DNA of 64,000 nt from an uncultured Brachybacterium sp. GTDB lineage: Bacteria; Actinomycetota; Actinomycetes; Actinomycetales; Dermabacteraceae. Below are positions 55,514 through 64,000 of this stretch, one piece after another. Location of the stretch: positions 372,001-436,000 of the forward strand of contig NZ_CANMSY010000003.1 of NCBI RefSeq assembly GCF_947500705.1. The letters are read 5' to 3'. The notes under the pieces are model-generated. The model did not search any database. It saw only the letters and a list, made by a program, of their open reading frames with translations, and was not told the DNA's origin. Every line of letters starts with the position of its first letter. Within the stretch, counting starts at the first letter, position 1. Position numbers and translations under genes: made by a program.

Positions 55514-57265
55514 GTGGGTGAGTTCGAGGAGGACCAGTTCGCGTCCGATGAGGATGCGGGTCAGCAGCCGGTCGGGGTCCCTACCGGTGTTGACAGCCGC
55601 GCCGACGGTGATGCCGTTGCACCCGAGCCTGGTGCGTCTGATACCCCCACCGATGCCCCGCCGGCTCCCGGTGTCCCTGCCGAGCCCGAGCCCGGTGTCG
55701 CGCCGGAGGGTCTGCCTGCGTGGACGGTGCGGGCGCGGCGGGTGTTGGATGAGGAGTCCATCCTTGCCGAGGCGGTGCCGGGGAGTCTTGATGCGGGGCG
55801 GGTGATGGGTCTGCATCGCACGATGCGGTCCCGGGCGAGTCTGCGGGCGCATCAGCTCCGGCAGCTCTCCACGTTCTTCCGGGAGGATCCCGAGGTGCAG
55901 GGCGTGCTCGATGATGCTGACATCACCGCATTGAAGATCGCCGCCGGGCTGCGGTGCACTTACCTCCAGGCCCATGCGCTGGTGCGTGACGCGTATCTGG
56001 CGGTTCAGTGGATGCCGGTGACATTCACATATCTGCGCCGCGGGGATCTGCCCGAGGACTGGCATCACTACCTGATCCGCCACACCCGCCGGCTCACAGA
56101 GGACCAGGCGAGGGACGTGGATGCGCACATGGCCGGCATCGAGATCCCGTCGATCTCGCAGGACACGTTCGAGAAGCAGGTCCGGCTCGCGGTCGCTCTC
56201 GCGACCTCCGGGACCCTCCCGGCCCCGCCGTCGCAGTCACGGAATGTGGAGATCGTGGGGGTCGATACCGAGACAGGGACCGCGTCACTGATGGTGACGG
56301 GTCCGATCCCGGAGATCCAGGCCCTCGCCCACCGCCTCGATATCGCAGCCCGCACGGTCCAGACCGCCCAGCGCACCGCGCTGGAAGCCGGGGTCGAGGG
56401 GCCGCTGCCGTTCGATATCGATCGTGACCTCGCCGAACGCGGCACTGCCCTATCGTTGCGGACCCTCAGATATGCGATCTTGACCCACTCGGTCCTGGAT
56501 ATCGATCCGGTCCAGGAAACGGCACGGCCCTACAAGATCCTGGTCACCGTCCCGGCCCTGACCCTGATGGGTCACAGTGACGCACCCGCGATGCTGGACG
56601 GGATGACGCCCCTGCCCGCGCAGCTCGCCCGCGAACTCGCTGCGGGAGAGAGCACGTGGCAGCGGATCCTCACCGATCCGATCACCGGCGCGTACCTGCC
56701 CGTGACCGCGCAGACCTACCATCCCACCGCCCAGATGCGGCTGCAGCTGCGGCTGCGCCACCCCGTCTGTGCCGTGCCGGGCTGTCACCGGGCCACGGTG
56801 ATCGCGGCCGAGGATGACCACATCATCGAATACGACCACGACCACCCAGGCCAGGGCGGACAGACCTCGCTATGGAATCTGCACCGGCTGTGCTGGCTGC
56901 ACCATAAGCAGAAGACCGCGGGATTGATCGACCCCGAACGAGACCCGGCCGATGACCCCGCCCACGGTGACGGGACCACGACAGCCGGGCCGCTGGAGAC
57001 GGTGTGGGACATCGGCCGGGACATCCGGATACGGGCCAGGGAGGACACCGACCTGGTCACCCCACGCCTGGCCCGGACCCTCGAACGGGACTGGCGGACC
57101 TACCAACGCGCCCACGAGGACGCGCTACGCCTCCACGCCGAAGAGAAGACCAGACCCCGCGAGGAACGCGCCGCCGAGCAGCGCCGTGCCGCGTGGGCCA
57201 GACACCGCGGCCGCCGCATCATCCCACCCGGCCCCACCCACGACGAGACCGAACCACCCTTCTGA
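55514..57265 (+). CDS. DUF222/HNH endonuclease-domain protein (13E12 type)
   Basis: The 583-residue protein has an acidic N-terminus, a helical DUF222 region (about 80-380) and a C-terminal HNH region near residues 419-470. Here C419AVPGC and D-H-I precede a YDHDHPGQGGQTS loop and LWNLHRLCWLHHKQKT. HNH domains are metal-dependent nucleases; this family occurs in many copies in actinobacteria and its role is unclear. GTG at 55514 is preferred because GGAGGAGGGG lies just upstream; in-frame ATGs exist at 55466 and 55487. Confidence 0.85.
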   Translation: MGEFEEDQFASDEDAGQQPVGVPTGVDSRADGDAVAPEPGASDTPTDAPPAPGVPAEPEPGVAPEGLPAWTVRARRVLDEESILAEAVPGSLDAGRVMGLHRTMRSRASLRAHQLRQLSTFFREDPEVQGVLDDADITALKIAAGLRCTYLQAHALVRDAYLAVQWMPVTFTYLRRGDLPEDWHHYLIRHTRRLTEDQARDVDAHMAGIEIPSISQDTFEKQVRLAVALATSGTLPAPPSQSRNVEIVGVDTETGTASLMVTGPIPEIQALAHRLDIAARTVQTAQRTALEAGVEGPLPFDIDRDLAERGTALSLRTLRYAILTHSVLDIDPVQETARPYKILVTVPALTLMGHSDAPAMLDGMTPLPAQLARELAAGESTWQRILTDPITGAYLPVTAQTYHPTAQMRLQLRLRHPVCAVPGCHRATVIAAEDDHIIEYDHDHPGQGGQTSLWNLHRLCWLHHKQKTAGLIDPERDPADDPAHGDGTTTAGPLETVWDIGRDIRIRAREDTDLVTPRLARTLERDWRTYQRAHEDALRLHAEEKTRPREERAAEQRRAAWARHRGRRIIPPGPTHDETEPPF

Positions 57266-57277
57266 CCGCACGACGAC

Positions 57278-57314
57278 GCACGCCCGCCCCCGGGCTGACC
57301 GGGAGCGGGCGTGC
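57278..57314. terminator. Bidirectional terminator between the HNH and dehydrogenase genes
   Basis: A ten-base-pair stem (GCACGCCCGC with its complement) encloses a further GC-rich pairing, in the gap between convergent genes. It would serve both strands. Confidence 0.75.
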
Positions 57315-57323
57315 GAAGCATCC

Positions 57324-58550
57324 TCAGACCGGCTGCACCTTGCCGGTCATGCCGTGCGGATCGATGACGTACTTCGTGGCGACTCCGGCATCGAACTTCT
57401 GGTAGCCGGCAGGAGCGTCGTCGAGGGAGATCGCCACCGCGTTGACGGCATCGGCGATCTGCACCTTGTCATGCAGGATCGCTTCCATCAGCTGACGGTG
57501 GTATTTCATCACCGGGCACTGGCCGGTGGTGAACGAGAGCGCCTTCGCCCAGCCCAATCCGAGCCGCAGCGAGAGCGATCCCTGCTGTGCGGCCTCATCG
57601 ACGCCGCCCGGATCGCCAGTGACGTACAGCCCGGGGATGCCCATCGCGCCACCGGCCCGCGTCACGTCCATCAGGGTGTTCAGCACCGTCGCCGGTGCCT
57701 CCTTCGCGTCCTTGCCATGACCGCGTGCCTCGAAGCCGACGGCGTCCACTCCGGCATCGACCTCCTCGCGTCCCAGGATCCGGGCGATGCCCTCGCGGGA
57801 ATCTTCCTTCGACACGTCGATCGTCTCGCAGCCGAACTTCGCGGCGTTGGCCAGCCGATCCGCGTTCATATCGGCCATGATCACCACCGAGGCGCCCAGC
57901 AGCTGCGCGCCCACGGCCGCAGCCGTCCCCACCGGTCCCGCTCCCGCGATATAAACCGAGGATCCCGGGCCGACGCCGGCCGAGACTGCTCCGTGGAAGC
58001 CGGTGGGGAAGATGTCCGAGAGCATGGTCAGGTCCAGGATCTTCTCCATGGCCTGGTCCTTGTCCGGGAACTTCAGCAGATTCCAATCCGCGTAAGGGAC
58101 CAGCACATACTCCGCCTGGCCACCCACCCAGCCGCCCATGTCCACATAGCCGTAGGCGCTGCCAGGACGATCCGGGTTCACATTCAGGCAGATCTCGGTG
58201 CGGCGGTTCTTGCACATCTCGCAGCGGCCGCAGGAGATGTTGAAGGGCACGGACACCAGGTCACCCTTCTTGATGAACTCCACGCCCGGCCCGGTCTCGA
58301 TCACCTCACCGGTGATCTCGTGCCCGAGCACCATGTCCACGGGAGCTGTGGTCCGGCCACGCACCATGTGCTGGTCCGAGCCGCAGATATTCGTGGTCAC
58401 GACCTTGAGGATTGCCGCGTGCGGGAGCTGGCGGCCCACATTCGCCGGGTTCACGCCCGGGCCGTCCTTCAGCTCGTAGGTCGGATAGTCGATGTCGATG
58501 ACTTCGACCTCGCCCGGTCCCTTGTATGCGATCGCACGGTTGCTGGACAT
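57324..58550 (-). CDS. Formaldehyde-dehydrogenase-like zinc alcohol dehydrogenase
   Basis: The 408-residue enzyme resembles glutathione-independent formaldehyde dehydrogenase. The catalytic zinc region is NICGSDQHMVRGRT, the structural zinc cysteines lie in CGRCEMCKNRRTEIC, and the NAD loop is GAGPVGTAAAVGAQLLGA. ATG at 58550 (MSSNRAIAYKGPG) has GAGGAGG upstream; the frame extends open to 58715 without family similarity. Its link to the upstream sugar-type genes is unclear; a 275-base gap suggests a separate transcript. Confidence 0.88.
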   Translation of the reverse strand: MSSNRAIAYKGPGEVEVIDIDYPTYELKDGPGVNPANVGRQLPHAAILKVVTTNICGSDQHMVRGRTTAPVDMVLGHEITGEVIETGPGVEFIKKGDLVSVPFNISCGRCEMCKNRRTEICLNVNPDRPGSAYGYVDMGGWVGGQAEYVLVPYADWNLLKFPDKDQAMEKILDLTMLSDIFPTGFHGAVSAGVGPGSSVYIAGAGPVGTAAAVGAQLLGASVVIMADMNADRLANAAKFGCETIDVSKEDSREGIARILGREEVDAGVDAVGFEARGHGKDAKEAPATVLNTLMDVTRAGGAMGIPGLYVTGDPGGVDEAAQQGSLSLRLGLGWAKALSFTTGQCPVMKYHRQLMEAILHDKVQIADAVNAVAISLDDAPAGYQKFDAGVATKYVIDPHGMTGKVQPV

Positions 58551-58689
58551 CGATGAGCCTCCTCGCCCGCGCGGCCCTCGAAGCGCCTTCGCATCTGTGG
58601 ACGGGCCGCACGGCCCCAGCCTGGATGTCGCGGTGGGTGAAGTCAACAGGTTCTGTGACGTCGGGAGCAGCCCCGAGGCCGGACGTCTC

Positions 58690-58815
58690 TGCTGCCTCAC
58701 ACCGATGTCAGTCATGCGTTGAATGCAGGGCTGAGCTGGGTGTTCACGATGTCAGTAGCTCGTCGACGTGAGCAGCACGCATTCCTCGCAGTGCCTCACA
58801 TCGATGGCAGCCGCG
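58690..58815. repeat. Three imperfect repeats upstream of the dehydrogenase gene
   Basis: Related segments with GATGTCAG or GATGGCAG cores occur at 58704-58711, 58748-58755 and 58803-58810. The outer two share TGCCTCACA(C/T)CGATG. They lie 150-260 bases upstream of the dehydrogenase start and could be operator repeats. The 58551-58825 spacer shows no gene. Confidence 0.35.
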
Positions 58816-58825
58816 CAGGCCGGCC

Positions 58826-59887
58826 TCAGACCAGAGAGATCTCCCGCCCCTCGGCCGCCGACTCGTAGATCGCCTCGAGGATCCGCACGATCTCGACCCC
58901 GTGCCATGCCGGGGCGATCGACTCCGCCCGGCCCAGCGATGCATCCACGAAGTTCTGGATCTCGTTGGCGAAGCCGATCCCGAACTCGAAGCTGCGCGAG
59001 GCGATCTGCGGCTCGATGTTCACCACCGAGTCGTGCATCTCGGTGGCGATATGGAGAGCGGGCTCGAGCACCGCGCCGCCCTTCTCGCCGTAGACCGAGA
59101 CATCGATCGAGTCCTCGGTGGCATGCAGCGAGTACGAGCAGTCCAGCAGCAGCGACGCACCGTTCTCGAAACGGATCACAGCATTGGCGAGATCCTCGAC
59201 GGTGTTCCTGCTGGGGTCGTAGTCCGCAGCCTTGTAGCGGGGCATCGTGGTGACGTTCCCGCGGCTGCCCAGCTTGTCGTAGGTGTTGCCGCTGACCGAG
59301 GCCACCTTGGGGGATCCCATGAGGTACCAGCACAGGTCCAGCACGTGGATGCCGATGTCCAGCAGCGGGCCACCGCCGGAGATCTCCTTGTCCGCGAACC
59401 AGCCGCCGGGGTTGCCCACGCGGCGCATGCAGCTGGCCTTGGCGTAGTAGATCTCGCCCAGCTCCTCCGCGTCGATGAACGACTTCAGCACCTGACAGTT
59501 CGGGGAATGGCGACGTACGAAGCCGACCTGCACCACCCGGTCGCTCGCCTCGACCACCTGCTGGAGCTGCTCGGCCTCCGCGAGGGTGCGCGCGATCGGC
59601 TTCTCCACCAGCACATGCTTGCCCGCCTCGATCGCGGCGATCGCCCAGGAGGCGTGGGAGTTGTTCCAGGTGCAGATCGAGACCCCGTCGATCTCGGGGT
59701 CGGCGAGCAGGTCCTGCGGATCGGCGTAGGCACGCCGGGCACCGAACTCGTCGGCCGCGGACTGCGCTCGCTCGAGATTCATATCAGCGACGGCGACCAG
59801 CTCGACCTCGGGATTCTTCGAATATGCGGTCAGGTGGGACTGGGCAATGCTGCCGGCGCCGATGACGCCGACTCGGAACTTCGACAT
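58826..59887 (-). CDS. Gfo/Idh/MocA-family oxidoreductase
   Basis: The 353-residue protein has the NAD(P) Rossmann motif VGVIGAGSIAQSHL, the EKPIA motif with its catalytic lysine and the GGGPLLDIGIHVLDL active-site segment. The family oxidises sugars, inositols or bile pigments; the substrate here is unknown. It is 52 bases after the sugar-isomerase gene and probably in the same operon. Confidence 0.9.
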   Translation of the reverse strand: MSKFRVGVIGAGSIAQSHLTAYSKNPEVELVAVADMNLERAQSAADEFGARRAYADPQDLLADPEIDGVSICTWNNSHASWAIAAIEAGKHVLVEKPIARTLAEAEQLQQVVEASDRVVQVGFVRRHSPNCQVLKSFIDAEELGEIYYAKASCMRRVGNPGGWFADKEISGGGPLLDIGIHVLDLCWYLMGSPKVASVSGNTYDKLGSRGNVTTMPRYKAADYDPSRNTVEDLANAVIRFENGASLLLDCSYSLHATEDSIDVSVYGEKGGAVLEPALHIATEMHDSVVNIEPQIASRSFEFGIGFANEIQNFVDASLGRAESIAPAWHGVEIVRILEAIYESAAEGREISLV

Positions 59888-59939
59888 GGGGATCTCTTTC
59901 GTGACAGGGGGATCGGACAGCACGGGGATTGGGCAGGGT

Positions 59940-60821
59940 TCAGGCGAACAGGCTCTTGGCGTAGGAGATCCCGCGCTCGCAGCCGAGCAGGCAGTCCTCC
60001 CAGCCCTCGAACTCGATCGCGGCGAAGCCCGTGAAGTCGGACTCCTTGATCGCTCGGGCCACCGCGCGCAGGTCGATGTCGCCGTTGCCGACCACCGCCC
60101 CGCGCAGGTGCTTCCCGCCGCGGCTGCGGAACCAGCCGGCGCCCGGAGCGGCGTCGGCCGGACGGAGATAGAAGTCCTTGAAGTGGACGACCATCGCGTA
60201 CGGGAGGTTCTGGGCGACCGAGACCTCGGGCGACTCGTCCACGCACACGAAGTTGCCGACGTCGAGGGTGGTGAGGAAGTTCGGCTCGTCGACCGCGTGG
60301 ATGATCCGACGCACCCGCTCCGCGGACTGCACGAAGAAGCCATGGTTCTCGAGGCTGGTGGTGATGCCCTTCGCCGCGGCGTACTGGGCGATCTCCTTGC
60401 TGGCGGCGACGATCGAGGGCAGGACCTGCTCGAACAGCGGGGTGTCATCGCCTTCGTGTCCGGCATGGGGCACCACGTCATGGCGCATCCGGGTGATCCC
60501 GAGCCGCTCGGCGAGATCCACATATTGCGTCACCCGCTCGATCTGCTGCGGGTCGCCGGTGGAGAGATCCGCGCCGATGGCAAGGCTCGTCAGGGGCACC
60601 CCGGCGGTCTCTGCGGCGGCGCGGATCTGGTCGACGTAGGTGGGGTCGGAGGAGATGTTCGGGATCGGGGAGTCGGCATCATCGCCGAGGACGGCGAGCT
60701 CGAGATGCTCTCCCTCGCTCGCGGCGACCCACTCGATGACCTGCGGAAGCGTCATCTCTCCCGTGGAGAGCTTGGAGTGGAAGCTGTAGGAGCTGAAACC
60801 GAAGGTGATGTCGGAGGTCAT
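59940..60821 (-). CDS. Sugar phosphate isomerase/epimerase (xylose-isomerase-like TIM barrel)
   Basis: The 293-residue protein has the metal-binding spots of the AP-endonuclease-2/xylose-isomerase-like barrel: SLENHG, LDVGNF, VVHFKDF and AIEFEG near the C-terminus. It starts MTSDITFGFSSYSFH with AAGGA upstream. With the neighbouring oxidoreductase it suggests breakdown of a sugar or cyclitol. Confidence 0.88.
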   Translation of the reverse strand: MTSDITFGFSSYSFHSKLSTGEMTLPQVIEWVAASEGEHLELAVLGDDADSPIPNISSDPTYVDQIRAAAETAGVPLTSLAIGADLSTGDPQQIERVTQYVDLAERLGITRMRHDVVPHAGHEGDDTPLFEQVLPSIVAASKEIAQYAAAKGITTSLENHGFFVQSAERVRRIIHAVDEPNFLTTLDVGNFVCVDESPEVSVAQNLPYAMVVHFKDFYLRPADAAPGAGWFRSRGGKHLRGAVVGNGDIDLRAVARAIKESDFTGFAAIEFEGWEDCLLGCERGISYAKSLFA

Positions 60822-60855
60822 GGAGGATCCTTCGTGGTCGGGGCGTTTGTGGGGG

Positions 60856-61968
60856 TCAGGCACGGGCGTCCAGCAGGCGCGACCAGGGGGCAGGGACGTC
60901 GGGGAGTCCGAAGATCTGTGCGGAGCCATGGGTGAAAGCGAGGCCGAGAGCGCCGACCAGGGCGCCGTCGGTGGTGATTCGGGCGGCGACCACCTCGGGC
61001 GAGTGCTCGGTCATGAGCAGGCGCTCGAGCGACCGGCGCAGCGGTCCCAGCAGCGTCTCGCCGGCCCGCGCGAGACCGCCGCCGATGACGACCCGCTCCG
61101 GATCGACCGTGAGCAGCACAGTCGCCAGTCGCGGCGCGATCTGCTCGCAGAACCCCTCGATCTCGCGCTGCGCGGCAGGGTCCCCGGTGACGGCCCGCTC
61201 GAGCAGCGGCTTCGCATCCTCGCCGGTGGACCAGGTCAGCCGTCCGCGCACCGAGGTGTCCGTCCAGCGCATGCCGCGCTGGCTGCCGAGCTCGCCAGCG
61301 AGGTGGTGCGCGCCTTGCAGGATCTTTCCGTCGAGGATCACGGCGAGGGAGATGCGGTGCCCGAGCTCGATGAGCACGATGCTGTCGGCATCCCCACCGA
61401 GCTGGTGCTCTGCAAGGGCCGCGAGCTTGATGTCGTTGTCGGCGTGGACCGGGCAGTCCAGGCGGCGCGAGAGCTCGCCGGCGAGGTCGAGGCCGACCAG
61501 GGCGGGCACGGCGAGGCTCTGGGCGAGGTGGCCCTCGGGGGACAGGATGCCGGGGACTGCGAGGCCGACGGCATTCGGGGTCCGGCCGGTCTCGCGCAGG
61601 ATGCTCTCGAGGGTGCCCAGCGGAGACGTGGTCGACAGGGCCGTCTCCGTGTGGGAGAGCGTCCGGCCGGAGAGGTCGGTGACCAGGCAGCGCACCGAGC
61701 GGGCGCCGATGTCGAGGGCGGCGACCGTCCCGGCAGACGGGTCGAAGGCGAAGCGGCGCGCCGGGCGGCCGGCGCTCCCTGAGACGGCGAGGGGAGCGGC
61801 GGTGACGACCCCGGTCGCGACCAGGTCCAGCAGCACCGCATCGACGGTGGGGCGTGACAGGCTGGTCGCGGCGGCGATCTCGCCGACGGTGAGGGCGGAG
61901 CTCGCCTCGCGCAGCGTCACCAGGCAGTCGCGGGTGTTGGCGGCGCGCACGGCGGAGGTCGTGGCCAT
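60856..61968 (-). CDS. ROK-family transcriptional regulator
   Basis: The 370-residue protein begins with a winged helix-turn-helix (about 22-68, SLSRPTVDAVLLDL). A ROK domain follows (ALDIGARSVRCLVTDLSG, and later VVIGGGLARAG). The zinc-binding CXCXXXXC cysteines of ROK kinases are missing, fitting a sugar-sensing repressor rather than a kinase. It likely controls the sugar genes around it; a GCACAATGTGC palindrome lies 53 bases upstream. Confidence 0.9.
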   Translation of the reverse strand: MATTSAVRAANTRDCLVTLREASSALTVGEIAAATSLSRPTVDAVLLDLVATGVVTAAPLAVSGSAGRPARRFAFDPSAGTVAALDIGARSVRCLVTDLSGRTLSHTETALSTTSPLGTLESILRETGRTPNAVGLAVPGILSPEGHLAQSLAVPALVGLDLAGELSRRLDCPVHADNDIKLAALAEHQLGGDADSIVLIELGHRISLAVILDGKILQGAHHLAGELGSQRGMRWTDTSVRGRLTWSTGEDAKPLLERAVTGDPAAQREIEGFCEQIAPRLATVLLTVDPERVVIGGGLARAGETLLGPLRRSLERLLMTEHSPEVVAARITTDGALVGALGLAFTHGSAQIFGLPDVPAPWSRLLDARA

Positions 61969-62020
61969 CGGATCACCCGCCCTCGTGGTCGCCGCCCCGG
62001 AACGATTCAGAAACCGGGTT

Positions 62021-62031
62021 GCACAATGTGC
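62021..62031. promoter_or_regulatory. GCACAATGTGC palindrome before the ROK regulator gene
   Basis: A perfect inverted repeat (GCACA-A-TGTGC) lies in the 116-base gap between the DapA-family gene and the ROK gene. It is a plausible operator for the ROK regulator. Confidence 0.45.
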
Positions 62032-62084
62032 GTGCCCAGTGTGTCGGCTTCGCCCCGGGGCGTCAACTGCCGTGGGTCACCGTC

Positions 62085-62969
62085 TCAGCGTTCGCCGCCC
62101 AGCGCCTCGAGCAGCGAGGCGACGGCCTCGTCGGAGGCGGTGGGCAGTGGGGTGCGCACCGCGCCCTGCTCGAGACCCAGCTCGCCGAGGGAGCGCTTGA
62201 TCAGCGAGATGAAGGCGGGATCGGCCTCGATCTGGCCCAGCGGGCCGGCGAGCCGGTCCCAGACCTGCACCGCGGTGGCCCAATCCCTGTCATGGGCCGC
62301 ACGCCACAGCTGAACGCAGCGCGTCGGAGTGAGCCAGGCGGAGGCGGCGATCCAGCCGCTCGCGCCCTGGGTGAAACCCTCGAGGGCGAGACCGTCGGCC
62401 CCCACGAACACCTCGACGTCCGCGCCGAGCGCCGAGCGCAGCTCCCTCACCCGGGTCGCCTCGCCGGAGGTCTCCTTGACGCTCCAGAAGGCTTCGTGCT
62501 CGCGCAGCGGGGCGAGGAGCTCGGGGAGCAGGTCGACGCCGGTGGAGTGGGGGTTGTTGTAGACCATCACCGGCAGCTCCGAGTTCGCGAGCACCGGGGA
62601 CAGCGCGGCGATCGCGTCCTGCGGTGCGAGCCCGCCGTAGAAGGAGGGAGTGACCATTGCCGCAGAGGCCCCGCAGGCCTTCGCGTCGGCGATCATCGCG
62701 GAGACGTCCTGGGGGCGGTAGGCCATGCAGCCCACCACCACCGGCACGCGGCCATCGACGATGCGGATGAGCTCTTTGATCTGGGCCTCGCGCTCGGCAG
62801 GGTCGAGGGCGAGCGCCTCTCCGGTGGCGCCGAGGGCGAGGATGCCGTCGACCCCGGCCTCGAGCACCCGGGTGACACCCGGGGCGAGGAGGGAGAGGTC
62901 CTGGGAGCCGTCGGCGGCGAACGGGGTGGTGGAGACGGCGAAGACTCCGCGCAGCGGGCTGTCGGTCAT
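62085..62969 (-). CDS. DapA-family lyase/dehydratase
   Basis: The 294-residue TIM-barrel protein belongs to the DHDPS/NAL family. The Schiff-base lysine is in WSVKETSG, a catalytic Tyr in MVYNNPHSTG, and the GATGEALAL loop is conserved. It is unlikely to be the biosynthetic dapA; its pairing with an aldehyde dehydrogenase suggests catabolic aldol cleavage or dehydration of a sugar acid or hydroxyproline derivative. AAGGA precedes the ATG at 62969. Confidence 0.88.
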   Translation of the reverse strand: MTDSPLRGVFAVSTTPFAADGSQDLSLLAPGVTRVLEAGVDGILALGATGEALALDPAEREAQIKELIRIVDGRVPVVVGCMAYRPQDVSAMIADAKACGASAAMVTPSFYGGLAPQDAIAALSPVLANSELPVMVYNNPHSTGVDLLPELLAPLREHEAFWSVKETSGEATRVRELRSALGADVEVFVGADGLALEGFTQGASGWIAASAWLTPTRCVQLWRAAHDRDWATAVQVWDRLAGPLGQIEADPAFISLIKRSLGELGLEQGAVRTPLPTASDEAVASLLEALGGER

Positions 62970-62997
62970 GAAGGGGGTCCTTTCGAGGGGCGCCGGC

Positions 62998-64000
62998 TCA
63001 GCGCAGGGTGATCCAGATGGTCTTGGTCTCGGTGTACTGCGCGAAAGCTTCGAGGCCGTTGTCCCGGCCACCGAAGCCGGACTCCTTGTAGCCGCCGAAG
63101 GGGGTGGTGATGTCTCCCTCGGAATAGCCGTTGACGGAGATGGTCCCGGCCCGGATCGCGCGGGCGGCGGTGAGGGCGTCGTCGATGTCGCGGGACCAGA
63201 CGGTGGCGGCGAGGCCGAAGGGGGTGTCGTTCGCGATCCGGATCGCATCATCCAGGTCGGTGAAGGGCAGCACCACCACGACCGGGCCGAAGATCTCCTC
63301 GCGGGCGATGGCCATGTCCTCGCGCACGTCGGTGACCACGGTGGGCGGGTAGAACCAGCCGCCGGTCTCCTCGAGCACCCGCTTCCCACCGGTGCGCACA
63401 GTGGCACCCTCCGCGACGGCGTCGTCGACATAGCGTGCGATGCGCTGCAGGGCGGACTCCTCGATGAGGGAGCCGATGGTGGTGGCCGGGTCCAGGGGGT
63501 CGCCGACGACGTTCTGCTCGGTGGCCGTGACCAGCTGCGCGACGAAATCCTCGAGGATCGACTCGTGGACCAGGATCCGGGAGCCCGCGGTGCAGTTCTG
63601 GCCCATGTTGCCGAAGGCCGCCTCGGTGAGGTCGCCGGCGACCAGCTCCAGGCGGTCGGCATTGTCCGCGGTGACGATCTGCGGGGCCTTGCCGCCCAGC
63701 TCGAGCACGATCTTCTTGAGGTTCGAATCGGCCGAGTAGCGCAGGAACTCGCGGCCCACCTCGTTGGAGCCGGTGAAGGAGATGGCATCGACGTCCCCGT
63801 GGAGGCCGAGCGCCATGCCGGTGACATGCCCCAGGCCGGGGACGACGTTCAGGACGCCGTCCGGCAGACCCGCCTCGGTGGCGAGCTCGGCGAAGCGCAG
63901 GGTGGACAGGGTGGTCAGCTCCGGCGGCTTCACGACGACGGAGTTGCCGGAGGCGAGCGCCGGGCCGAGCTTCCAGGCCAGCATCGCGAGCGGGAAGTTC
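62998..64000 (-). CDS. Aldehyde dehydrogenase, C-terminal part (5' end outside window)
   Basis: The frame is open to the window end, so the N-terminus is missing; about 333 residues are visible. NFPLAMLAWKLGPAL, the catalytic Glu in LELGGKAPQ and the nucleophilic Cys in GQNCTAGSR identify the ALDH superfamily. It lies 28 bases upstream of the DapA-family gene in the same operon; an alpha-ketoglutaric-semialdehyde-type role is possible. Confidence 0.92.
   Translation of the reverse strand, partial: NFPLAMLAWKLGPALASGNSVVVKPPELTTLSTLRFAELATEAGLPDGVLNVVPGLGHVTGMALGLHGDVDAISFTGSNEVGREFLRYSADSNLKKIVLELGGKAPQIVTADNADRLELVAGDLTEAAFGNMGQNCTAGSRILVHESILEDFVAQLVTATEQNVVGDPLDPATTIGSLIEESALQRIARYVDDAVAEGATVRTGGKRVLEETGGWFYPPTVVTDVREDMAIAREEIFGPVVVVLPFTDLDDAIRIANDTPFGLAATVWSRDIDDALTAARAIRAGTISVNGYSEGDITTPFGGYKESGFGGRDNGLEAFAQYTETKTIWITLR

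Overview
The window is about 64 kb of GC-rich DNA carrying the replication-origin neighbourhood of an actinobacterial chromosome. Gene order (cca, DUF6049, murJ, kinase-like gene, trxB, parB, parA, rsmG, jag, yidC, yidD, rnpA, rpmH, dnaA, dnaN, recF, dciA, then gyrB and gyrA), many GTG starts and the high GC point to Micrococcales. The style of the genes suggests a Dermabacteraceae/Brachybacterium-like organism, which is inference, not a database result.

Layout: 1-2744 holds the end of a molybdopterin oxidoreductase gene, an unknown protein, a YbaK-type deacylase and a DUF3566 membrane protein. 2748-7797 is gyrA and gyrB. 8207-11670 is a riboflavin operon (ribD, ribE, ribBA, ribH) behind an FMN riboswitch, lying between gyrB and dciA. 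12006-17458 is dciA, recF, dnaN and dnaA on the minus strand, with DnaA boxes in the dnaA-dnaN spacer and in the dnaA promoter. 17849-24211 is rpmH, rnpA, yidD, yidC, jag, rsmG, parA and parB on the plus strand. 24212-26852 is a 2.6 kb gene-free region with about 14 parS-like sites, flanked on both sides by DnaA boxes. 26853-35950 is a minus-strand set: a thioredoxin-fold protein without the CxxC cysteines, trxB, a small membrane protein, a pseudokinase, murJ and a DUF6049 protein.

36081-46415 carries cca, a class A penicillin-binding protein, a metallo-beta-lactamase/Rieske chimera, a membrane protein, a large catalase and an APC permease. 46592-48383 is rpsF-ssb-rpsR-rplI with a leader that can hide the rpsF Shine-Dalgarno sequence. 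48521-57265 is a mixed segment: a lipoprotein, a transaminase relic, an L7/L12-like protein, a permease, tRNA-Leu(CAG), a cytidylate-kinase-like protein, a hydrolase, CorA, a NYN protein and an HNH/DUF222 protein. 57324-64000 is a minus-strand catabolic set: formaldehyde-dehydrogenase-like enzyme, Gfo/Idh/MocA oxidoreductase, sugar isomerase, ROK regulator, DapA-family lyase and aldehyde dehydrogenase (partial).

The most unusual material is the compact parS/DnaA-box region beside parB, together with a ParB that has a roughly 300-residue charged linker. In the mycobacterial order this stretch holds the amidase gene cwlM. Other points of note are the cysteine-less thioredoxin coupled to trxB, the MBL/Rieske chimera, and two copies of one palindrome upstream of the catalase and permease genes.
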